Assembly: GCA_043228905.1 (NCBI GenBank)
Contig: JBHGNT010000007.1
Span: forward strand, 14,756,001 to 14,820,000
DNA: 64,000 bases
DNA from: Azolla caroliniana
Lineage: Eukaryota > Polypodiophyta
Reading direction: 5' to 3'
The stretch's first letter is position 1. Every line of letters starts with the position of its first letter. A model generated the notes under the pieces. That model was not told the DNA's origin and did not search any database. It saw only the letters and a list, made by a program, of their open reading frames with translations. Positions 55,494-64,000 of this stretch are shown here, one piece after another. Made by a program: the position numbers and the translations under genes.

Positions 55494-57818
55494 TCAATCG
55501 TTGTCGCCCATCCGCCGTATGCATGCTTGTGTCTTGGCCCTCCACCAGCCGTATTGCATGCGTCTCGTGTCGTGCTTCCGCCGTAGACCCGACCTCCGCG
55601 TCGGTCTCCAACCCACCGCTTCTTCGTTCTCCTTTCGATCCGCGACCGCCGATGCCTCTCGGGTAGGTGTGGAGGGTTCCTCCCACTCTCGGTTCATCAC
55701 CGAGTCCTCGTCTCTCAAAGGCTCAATCGGTCCACCGTTTCCGGTCACTCGTTGACGCTCTCTCGGATGCATGCTCGTTCTTGGGCCCTTCACCGACCGT
55801 AGTGCATGCTTCGTGTTACGCCCTTCATCTGCCGTAGACCCGACCTCCGCTTCAGCCACTTCTTCCTTTGTCACCGTAGCCCGTTCCGACCCGAGCTCGC
55901 CATCTTGGACCCGCTCGTCCATTATCTTATACCGGATACCCGCTCCGATAACTTTGTCCGCTTCGGTCTTTTCGCACGTGCCCACTCCGGGCCTCTCATC
56001 CTCACGGCCACCGCCCATCACCCCGGTCTTATGTCCGTGCTCGTGCGCAACCGCCGAAGTCTCCGGCCCCGGTGTCGAGGGATCTCACCTCTGTCCGCTA
56101 CAAACCTCCTCTTCGTCATTTCGGTTGCCCGCCTTGCCGCCACCACCGTCCGTCTCTCTAGGTCTCACACCGGCTCTCGGGCCGGTCGCCGGAGTCTCTA
56201 GGACCGGTGTGTGGAAGGTCGCGGCACCGCCGCTCGTCTCCTCTTCTTCCTCGATTTCGCAAGCCTCGAGTATGCTCGCGAAATCCTCGTAGAACGTTTC
56301 GGGCAACCGCGTCCCGAAACTTTCGCCCACTCTCGAAGTGGCGTCCATTGCTCCGTAGATATCGACCTCTTCCATGGCCGTCCGCTTTCCACAAGTCGAG
56401 AGGGTCGCTCGCTCCGCACCCTCTCCCAGATCGTCGCCGTGGTCGTCCGTCTTGCCGCCGCCACCGTTCATTACCCTAGGTCTCACGCGGGCACTCGGGC
56501 CGTCCGCCGGGGTCTCTTGAACCGGTGCGTGTAAGGTAGCAACGCCGCCGCTCATCGATGCTATGCCCGTAGCCACCTCCATTCGGACATCGTCGTTCGT
56601 GGCTACCCCGCCTCCGTATATGCAAGCATCAATTATGCTTGCCGCCTCCTCTTCCACGGTCTCCTTACCGTTGTCTCGGTTGCCCGCCTTGCCGCCGCCA
56701 CCGTCCGTCACTCTACGTCTCACACCGGCTCTCGGGCCGGTTGCCGGAGTCTCTAGGCCCAGTGTGCGTAAGGTCGCGGCACCGCCGCTTGTCTCCTCCT
56801 CCCTCGATGTTTCGGGCCGCCATGTCCCGAATCCGTAGTTACCGGCCTCCATGGCCGTCCATTCGCCGCAAGACGAGAGAGTCTCTCTTTCCGCACCCTC
56901 TCCCACATCGTCGCCGTCGTGGTCGCCCGCCTTGCCACCGCCACCGCCCGTCACTCTAGGTCTCACACCGGCTCTCGGGCCGGTTGCCGGAGTCTCTAGG
57001 CCCGGTGTGCGTAAGGTCGCGGCACCACCGCTCGTCTTCTCCCCACTCGATGTTTTGGGCCTCCGTGCCCGAACTTCCTCATGTCCGTTCGAATCGGCGA
57101 TCACCGCCTCACCGTCCCCGACCTCATCCTCGGTCGATCTTTCTCCGCATGTCGAGAGGGTGGCTCGCTCCGCACCCTCTCCCGTGGTACCGATGTACCA
57201 TTCTCTTTCGGCCTCCTCATCCTTCGATCGCCTCCGGCCCGACTCCATAATAAGCCCTTCTTCAGCTTCAATTTTCCCCTTCACAAGCTCGCATGCCTCC
57301 CGTATTAGCGCTTCTAGGTCGAGCTCCTCCGAACCGTTTTGCGTTGAGCTCTCTTCCGGCAGTAGTGCATACCCACTCACCGCTCTCTCTTCTCCACTGC
57401 TCGCGGGCCGTGTTGTGGCCGACCGCCTCGCATCATGTTGCCGGCAAACCCACCGATCGAACTCATGTCGACCTCTTCCTTCCGGTTCCGTGTACCTGTA
57501 CGCCTCCAATAGGGCTCCCTCAAAGGACACCCACGACTCATGAGCTTCTCGTAGCTCCTTGACTTCCTTTTGCACCGATACGGCCGCCACGCGAGGAAAA
57601 TACTCTAGCCGCATCGCCTTGTCTACGCCCCCTTTCACCATCTCGGCCTTGTAGGCTCCCAAAAATTTTGGGACCTCATTCCCATTGAACCGGCTGACTC
57701 GATCGACCACCCTTTCGACGGCTTGTTGAGCCGCATCTCGCTTCACCATCTTCCGTCCGGCTTCCATCACGATTTTTTCCATCATCTCCTCGAAGTCGAA
57801 GTCTTCTTCCATCTCCAT
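55494..57818 (-). pseudogene. gag: F gag, copy 1 (577 codons, then TGA and about 197 more)
   Basis: From ATG 57818 (MEMEEDFDFEEMMEKIVMEA). The N-terminal domain VERVVDRVSRFNGNEVPKFL ... SWVSFEGALLEAYRY matches the E gag. The C-terminal half holds four copies of a ~36-residue module with SGGAATLRTPGLETPATGPR and GGGGGKAG, alternating with GEGAERATLSTCGE. A TGA at 56087-56085 is followed in the same frame by open sequence to 55494, where a second ~90-residue segment (AEVGSTADEGRNTKH) is itself partly duplicated downstream in another frame. No zinc knuckle. GC-rich. It probably packages F RNA using enzymes supplied by an E-type element (inference). Confidence 0.8.
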
Positions 57819-57835
57819 GCTCCCTTGCCGCCCTT

Positions 57836-57852
57836 CACGTCGGGTTCACCAA
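57836..57852 (-). other. Primer binding site of F (copy 1)
   Basis: Minus strand TTGGTGAACCCGACGTG, 3 nt after the LTR, identical to that of element E. Second copy at 62108-62124. Confidence 0.75.
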
Positions 57853-57855
57853 ATA

Positions 57856-59665
57856 TGTCACGTTATTACGCGCGTGCGTGTAGAAGGGCGGGACCACGGG
57901 GGTCTTGGACTAGGGAGTGGAGGAGAAAGATTAGCTCAAGAGGAGAAGAGAACGAATATGATATTATGATAGAAGAAGAAGATGCAATCAAGATACTCAA
58001 CAAGAAGTTCTATTAAGAAATGAATGATTACAACAAAATGGTGGCCGCCGTGGCCGCACCAAACGACTATATGAAAAACCCTAAATGAAAACCCAAGAAG
58101 AAAACCCTAACCGAACCCTAACGCTCGACCTATGTGGTATACCTCGTACACTCAAAATAGGCAACCCCCACAATGGTGCCTTCTCTCTCCTTTTATAGCA
58201 CAAGGAGGGAAGACCGCTTACAAAGGTGAGACTAAAATATCCCCTTTCATTCAAAGGGGATATTTGCCTTGATTTGGGGGAGGGTGAGATTGATGGCCCC
58301 TTAACTCCCACCTCCTCACTATTGGGAAACAGGTCCCTCCGGATGGGAAGGAAGAAGAACAATGCCGATGAACAAACTCGGCTGAGGCCGATAGCCCGGT
58401 ATGAAACCGTATGAGGAGTACCCGGCTACGGAGAGCCGGATGGTGCAGGCCCGGTATGAACCGGATGAGGAGTACCCGGCTACGCAGAGCCGGATGGTGC
58501 AGGCCCGGTATGAACCGGATGAGGAGTACCCGGCTACGGAGAGCCGGATGGTGCAGGCCCGGTATGAACCGGATGAGGAGTACCCGGCTACGGAGAGCCG
58601 GATGGTGCAGGCCCGGTATGAAACCGTATGAGGAGTACCCGGCTACGGAGAGCCGGATGGTGCAGGCCCGGTATGAACCGGATGAGGAGTACCCGGCTAC
58701 GGAGAGCCGGATGGTGCAGGCCCGGTATGAACCGGATGAGGAGTACCCGGCTACGGAGAGCCAGATGGTGCAGGCCCGGTATGAACCGGATGAGGAGTAC
58801 CCGGCTACGGAGAGCCGGATGGTCCAGGCCCGGTATGAACCGGATGAGGAGTACCCGGCTACGGAGAGCCGGATGGTGCAGGCCCGGTATGAACCGGATG
58901 AGGAGTACTCGGCTACGGAGAGCTGGATGGTGCAGGCCCGGTATGAACCGGATGAGGAGTACCCGGCTACGGAGAGCCGGATGGTACAGACCCGGTGAGA
59001 ACCAGATGAAGAGACATATTCGTAAATATGTTTCTGAGAGCCCATCGAGGATATATTTGTAAATAGCCGAAAAGTCATATTAGTATAAATATGACTTAGG
59101 GCAAACCAATTGTTGTTGTTGTTGTCATTTTTTTTTTCTTTGTTGGTGCAAGAAGAAGAGAGAGCACGTAATAGTGTACAGAGAGAGAGAGAGAGAAAGA
59201 GGTCGTTGCCTCTGTTGTAACCGCCGCCTGTGGCGAAGATCTGTGAGCACGAGGTCGTTGCCTCAGTGAACTCACTGTTGTACATTCCCACATAGTGACA
59301 ATTTGCAGCCTGTGGGCTGCCGTGGTTTTTCCCTCCTTGGGTTTTCCACGTAAACCTCCTGTGTACCTTCCTCTCCTTTGAGTTGTGTTTTTCGTTTCCT
59401 GTTTTCTGTGTATGAAAAGAATCTCGGTTGTGGCCGAGCTTTGTGCATAAGGAGCGTTGAGTTCCTGTCACTCACAAACAACTAGGTACCTATGTACCGC
59501 ATAGTACCTCTCTCTCTCTCTCTCTCGCGTGGATGTGCGTACAACCACATCACCTTTATACCTTTATTACTGTTACAAATACATTATGTATGTGTGCAAC
59601 GTTGCACATCGCTCTTTGGCTCTCGTTGCTCGGGTTTCCGCTTGTGGACGAAAATCTTCACGACA
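57856..59665 (-). repeat. F LTR 2 (middle), with nested solo LTR J
   Basis: Recombinant: left 463 bp has the five variants of LTR 3 (G at 57862, G at 58050, C at 58064, G at 58127, T at 58147); the right part, including J and the last 190 bp, has the variants of LTR 1. The exchange therefore lies between 58147 and 58320. Confidence 0.92.
58320..59470 (+). mobile_element. Solo LTR J (copy 2)
   Basis: Duplicate of 54048-55198 with the same CTCAC duplication (58315-58319, 59471-59475). One difference noticed, in the second repeat unit at 58485. Copied by the array duplication, not by a new insertion. Confidence 0.92.
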
Positions 59666-59765
59666 TCCGCCCCCACCTAACCGCACATCCTCCGGTGGTG
59701 TTTCGCCGCGCCGTCCTTCGTCCCGCGCTTGCCTCTCGAAGGCTTGACCCGACCGTCATCGTCGG

Positions 59766-62090
59766 TCAATCGTTGTCGCCCATCCGCCGTATGCATGCTT
59801 GTGTCTTGGCCCTCCACCGGCCGTATTGCATGCGTCTCGTGTCGTGCTTCCGCCGTAGACCCGACCTCCGCGTCGGTCTCCAACCCACCGCTTCTTCGTT
59901 CTCCTTTCGATCCGCGACCGCCGATGCCTCTCGGGTAGGTGTGGAGGGTTCCTCCCACTCTCGGTTCATCACCGAGTCCTCGCCTCTCAAAGGCTCAATC
60001 GGTCCACCGTTTCCGGTCACTCGTTGACGCTCTCTCGGATGCATGCTCGTTCTTGGGCCCTTCACCGACCGTAGTGCATGCTTCGTGTTACGCCCTTCAT
60101 CTACCGTAGACCCGACCTCCGCTTCAGCCACTTCTTCCTTTGTCACCGTAGCCCGTTCCGACCCGAGCTCGCCATCTTGGACCCGCTCGTCCATTATCTT
60201 ATACCGGATACCCGCTCCGATAACTTTGTCCGCTTCGGTCTTTTCGCACGTGCCCACTCCGGGCCTCTCATCCTCACGGCCACCGCCCATCACCCCGGTC
60301 TTATGTCCGTGCTCGTGCGCAACCGCCGAAGTCTCCGGCCCCGGTGTCGAGGGATCTCACCTCTGTCCGCTACAAACCTCCTCTTCGTCATTTCGGTTGC
60401 CCGCCTTGCCGCCACCACCGTCCGTCTCTCTAGGTCTCACACCGGCTCTCGGGCCGGTCGCCGGAGTCTCTAGGACCGGTGTGTGGAAGGTCGCGGCACC
60501 GCCGCTCGTCTCCTCTTCTTCCTCGATTTCGCAAGCCTCGAGTATGCTCGCGAAATCCTCGTAGAACGTTTCGGGCAACCGCGTCCCGAAACTTTCGCCC
60601 ACTCTCGAAGTGGCGTCCATTGCTCCGTAGATATCGACCTCTTCCATGGCCGTCCGCTTTCCACAAGTCGAGAGGGTCGCTCGCTCCGCACCCTCTCCCA
60701 GATCGTCGCCGTGGTCGTCCGTCTTGCCGCCGCCACCGTTCATTACCCTAGGTCTCACGCGGGCACTCGGGCCGTCCGCCGGGGTCTCTTGAACCGGTGC
60801 GTGTAAGGTAGCAACGCCGCCGCTCATCGATGCTATGCCCGTAGCCACCTCCATTCGGACATCGTCGTTCGTGGCTACCCCGCCTCCGTATATGCAAGCA
60901 TCAATTATGCTTGCCGCCTCCTCTTCCACGGTCTCCTTACCGTTGTCTCGGTTGCCCGCCTTGCCGCCGCCACCGTCCGTCACTCTACGTCTCACACCGG
61001 CTCTCGGGCCGGTTGCCGGAGTCTCTAGGCCCAGTGTGCGTAAGGTCGCGGCACCGCCGCTTGTCTCCTCCTCCCTCGATGTTTCGGGCCGCCATGTCCC
61101 GAATCCGTAGTTACCGGCCTCCATGGCCGTCCATTCGCCGCAAGACGAGAGAGTCTCTCTTTCCGCACCCTCTCCCACATCGTCGCCGTCGTGGTCGCCC
61201 GCCTTGCCACCGCCACCGCCCGTCACTCTAGGTCTCACACCGGCTCTCGGGCCGGTTGCCGGAGTCTCTAGGCCCGGTGTGCGTAAGGTCGCGGCACCAC
61301 CGCTCGTCTTCTCCCCACTCGATGTTTTGGGCCTCCGTGCCCGAACTTCCTCATGTCCGTTCGAATCGGCGATCACCGCCTCACCGTCCCCGACCTCATC
61401 CTCGGTCGATCTTTCTCCGCATGTCGAGAGGGTGGCTCGCTCCGCACCCTCTCCCGTGGTACCGATGTACCATTCTCTTTCGGCCTCCTCATCCTTCGAT
61501 CGCCTCCGGCCCGACTCCATAATAAGCCCTTCTTCAGCTTCAATTTTCCCCTTCACAAGCTCGCATGCCTCCCGTATTAGCGCTTCTAGGTCGAGCTCCT
61601 CCGAACCGTTTTGCGTTGAGCTCTCTTCCGGCAGTAGTGCATACCCACTCACCGCTCTCTCTTCTCCACTGCTCGCGGGCCGTGTTGTGGCCGACCGCCT
61701 CGCATCATGTTGCCGGCAAACCCACCGATCGAACTCATGTCGACCTCTTCCTTCCGGTTCCGTGTACCTGTACGCCTCCAATAGGGCTCCCTCAAAGGAC
61801 ACCCACGACTCATGAGCTTCTCGTAGCTCCTTGACTTCCTTTTGCACCGATACGGCCGCCACGCGAGGAAAATACTCTAGCCGCATCGCCTTGTCTACGC
61901 CCCCTTTCACCATCTCGGCCTTGTAGGCTCCCAAAAATTTTGGGACCTCATTCCCATTGAACCGGCTGACTCGATCGACCACCCTTTCGACGGCTTGTTG
62001 AGCCGCATCTCGCTTCACCATCTTCCGTCCGGCTTCCATCACGATTTTTTCCATCATCTCCTCGAAGTCGAAGTCTTCTTCCATCTCCAT
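59766..62090 (-). pseudogene. gag: F gag, copy 2
   Basis: Same as copy 1, including the in-frame TGA (60359-60357); the 577-codon part is identical in translation. A few silent or single-residue differences downstream. Confidence 0.8.
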
Positions 62091-62127
62091 GCTCCCTTGC
62101 CGCCCTTCACGTCGGGTTCACCAAATA

Positions 62128-62781
62128 TGTCACGTTATTACGCGCGTGCGTGTAGAAGGGCGGGACCACGGGGGTCTTGGACTAGGGAGTGGAGGAGAAA
62201 GATTAGCTCAAGAGGAGAAGAGAACGAATATGATATTATGATAGAAGAAGAAGATGCAATCAAGATACTCAACAAGAAGTTCTATTAAGAAATGAATGAT
62301 TACAACAAAATGGTGGCCGCCGTGGCCGCACCAAACGACTATATGAAAAACCCTAAATGAAAACCCAAGAAGAAAACCCTAACCGAACCCTAACGCTCGA
62401 CCTATGTGGTATACCTCGTACACTCAAAATAGGCAACCCCCACAATGGTGCCTTCTCTCTCCTTTTATAGCACAAGGAGGGAAGACCGCTTACAAAGGTG
62501 AGACTAAAATATCCCCTTTCATTCAAAGGGGATATTTGCCTTGATTTGGGGGAGGGTGAGATTGATGGCCCCTTAACTCCCACCTCCTCACAAACAACTA
62601 GGTACCTATGTACCGCATAGTACCTCTCTCTCTCTCTCTCTCGCGTGGATGTGCGTACAACCACATCACCTTTATACCTTTATTACTATTACAAATACAT
62701 TATGTACCTGTGCAACGTTGCACATCGCTCTTTGGCTCTCGTTGCTCGGGTTTCCACTTGTGGACGAAAATCTTCACGACA
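62128..62781 (-). repeat. F LTR 3 (5' LTR, 654 bp, without J)
   Basis: The only uninterrupted F LTR; shows the empty site of J (CTCCTCACAAAC at about 62585). Right edge TTCACGACA at 62781, then ACGT. Confidence 0.92.
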
Positions 62782-62785
62782 ACGT

Positions 62786-63089
62786 AACAGTGTACAGAGA
62801 GAGAGAGAGAGAAAGAGGTCGCTGCCTCTGTAGTAACCGCCGCCTGTGGCGAAGATCGTGAGAAAGAGGTCGTTGCCTCCGTGAACTCACTGTTTGTACA
62901 TTCCTACATAGTGATAGTTTACAGCTGTGGGCTGCCGTGGTTTTTCCTTGAGTTTGGGTTTTCCACGTAAACATCCTGTGTACCTTTTCTCTCCTTTGTG
63001 TCGTGTTTTTCCGTTTCCTATTTTCTGTGTATGATTCTAAGCTCGGTTGTGGCCGAGCGTTGTGCATAAGGAGCGTTGAGTTCTCGTCA
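62786..63089 (+). repeat. Element P 5' LTR, right part
   Basis: Continues the P LTR after the F array (AACAGTGTACAGAGAG), with the U5 hairpin CTCGG/CCGAG at 63042-63057, ending TTCTCGTCA. Confidence 0.88.
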
Positions 63090-63091
63090 AG

Positions 63092-63103
63092 TGGTATCAG
63101 AGC
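63092..63103 (+). other. Primer binding site of element P
   Basis: TGGTATCAGAGC, intact initiator-Met tRNA type, 2 nt after the LTR. Confidence 0.95.
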
Positions 63104-63106
63104 GAA

Positions 63107-64000
63107 ATGACACAGAAAATGGACGAATCGTTTGGTGGCATGTTCAAGCTCACCGGCTCCAACTATTCAGTGTGGAAGTCGAAGATGAGGGACATGCTCG
63201 TGGTTAAAGACCTCTGGCTGCCGGTTCAGTTCGGGGACAAGAGACCGGACAAAATCGACGCTGCGATATGGGAGGTGATGCACATGAAGACAACGGCGTA
63301 CATACGGTGCTTCATCGATATGAGCCTATACAACAACTTCAATGAAGAGAGCAAGGCTAATGAGCTCTGGGAGAAGATAGACATTATGTTTCAAAACAAA
63401 AATGCTGTTAATCAGGTTTCGGTATTCCGGAAGCTAGTAAGACTCCGGTACCAAGATGGCTACAGCATGGTGGAGCACATGAATTCTTTCCAGAGGCTGA
63501 TACACCAGGAAACGTCATTGGAAGTACCTCTCACCGATGAGGTACTAGTGCTACTCCTGCTCTGTTCCCTCCCGGATAGCTGGGAGACGTTGGTTGTCAC
63601 TTTGGGCAACGCCGGGCCGGAAGGAAAACGGTTATCCCTAGCAAGAGTAAAGTCGAGCTTGCTAGATGAGGAGGCGCGTCGGAAAGATAAAGATACGAGC
63701 TCCGACTCCAAAGCGCTCCTTACCGAATCGGAATGCCGAAGACATAGAAACCGTAGTCCCCAGAACCAGGAGAAGTCGGGGACACGGTCAAAGTCAAGAG
63801 GGAGGCCCACTTGCTTCTATTGCGGCAAGCCGGGACACTTCCAAAAGAACTGTCGGCATTTCCGAAAAGATAAGGAGACCGACGGTACCGATTCGAAGCG
63901 GACCCCGGACCGGAACGGTAAAGACCGGAGGGGGCTGGACCGGAAGGGAACGACGGCAATCGTGGCAAGTGAAGAAGAGTTGATGCTCATCACCGAGGAG
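63107..64000 (+). CDS. gag: Copia gag, start of the polyprotein (element P)
   Basis: Open from ATG 63107 to the window edge without a stop (298 codons). MTQKMDESFGGMFKLTGSNY, capsid helices, YSMVEHMNSFQRLIHQ, SLPDSWETLVVTLGNA, zinc knuckle CFYCGKPGHFQKNC at 63812-63853. Continues through the basic tail into the protease linker (ELMLITEE) with no stop, unlike element C, where a TAG stands at the matching position. The start is 3 nt after the PBS. Confidence 0.93.
   Translation, partial: MTQKMDESFGGMFKLTGSNYSVWKSKMRDMLVVKDLWLPVQFGDKRPDKIDAAIWEVMHMKTTAYIRCFIDMSLYNNFNEESKANELWEKIDIMFQNKNAVNQVSVFRKLVRLRYQDGYSMVEHMNSFQRLIHQETSLEVPLTDEVLVLLLLCSLPDSWETLVVTLGNAGPEGKRLSLARVKSSLLDEEARRKDKDTSSDSKALLTESECRRHRNRSPQNQEKSGTRSKSRGRPTCFYCGKPGHFQKNCRHFRKDKETDGTDSKRTPDRNGKDRRGLDRKGTTAIVASEEELMLITEE

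Larger units (their letters stand above)
53584..62781 (-). mobile_element. Element F: tandem array LTR-internal-LTR-internal-LTR, gag-only
   Basis: Three LTRs (53584, 57856, 62128) with a period of exactly 4272 bp and two internal regions. Flanked by the 4-bp target duplication ACGT (53580-53583, 62782-62785). A single element would be 3770 bp. Only gag is encoded; no protease, RT or integrase, so it is a TR-GAG type non-autonomous element. PBS and polypurine tract match those of element E. Confidence 0.92.
53029..64000 (+). mobile_element. Element P: Ty1/copia, continuing past the window
   Basis: 5' LTR in two parts (53029-53583 and 62786-63089), split by the F array; PBS at 63092-63103; gag open to the window end. 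It interrupts the chromovirus H. Same alliance as B and C. Confidence 0.9.

Noticed and set aside
56851-57543. 230-residue plus-strand frame (also 61123-61815)
   Set aside because: Antisense shadow of F gag.

Overview
The window is nuclear DNA of a land plant with a large, repeat-rich genome. The evidence is one intact glycosyl hydrolase family 17 (endo-1,3-beta-glucanase type) gene with a plant-style C-terminal anchor signal, plus plant-type Ty1/copia, Ty3/gypsy and L1-type LINE elements. The species cannot be told from this sequence. About 85 percent of the window is transposon sequence, stacked in nested insertions.

Layout, left to right. 1-6461: 3' part of a Ty3/gypsy element (A), Tat/Athila-like by its integrase, with an extra long coiled-coil ORF after pol. 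6475-9636: a coding-poor element (Q) with two 535-bp LTRs and a Tat-type primer binding site. 9637-19730: a decayed copia element (B), plus strand, split by a young, nearly intact minus-strand copia element (C, 11366-16806, target duplication AGGGA). 19731-24384: AT-rich intergenic DNA with local duplications. 24385-25593: the GH17 gene. 25594-27077: AT-rich DNA with a 115-bp tandem repeat. 27092-32691: a 5'-truncated L1-type LINE with a perfect 14-bp target duplication. 33050-33780: a decayed minus-strand gypsy integrase. 33781-43124: a decayed copia element (D) split by a young gypsy element (E, 35246-42584) whose two 836-bp LTRs show no difference I could find. 43125-47090: a copia element (K) with a local inversion in gag. 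47230-48443: LTR fragment M and the 3' end of a minus-strand copia element (L). 48444-53028: a minus-strand chromovirus (H) with a canonical chromodomain, carrying solo LTR N. 53029-64000: a copia element (P) running off the right edge with gag open. Its 5' LTR is split by a tandem array of a gag-only element (F, 53584-62781), and two of the three F LTRs carry a solo LTR (J) of the P family.

The elements form partnerships. E and F share a gag N-terminal domain, the same unusual primer binding site, a similar 5' end of the 3'-LTR polypurine tract, and 4-bp target duplications. E is therefore a plausible autonomous helper for the gag-only F. B, C, K, P and J share LTR termini and are one copia alliance.

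The two strongest observations are these. (1) A tRNA-like A-box/B-box module lies upstream of, and divergent from, the TATA box in the LTRs of E, N, M and H. (2) The middle LTR of the F array is a visible recombinant: its left part matches the right LTR and its right part, including the nested J, matches the left LTR, exactly as expected from unequal crossing-over.
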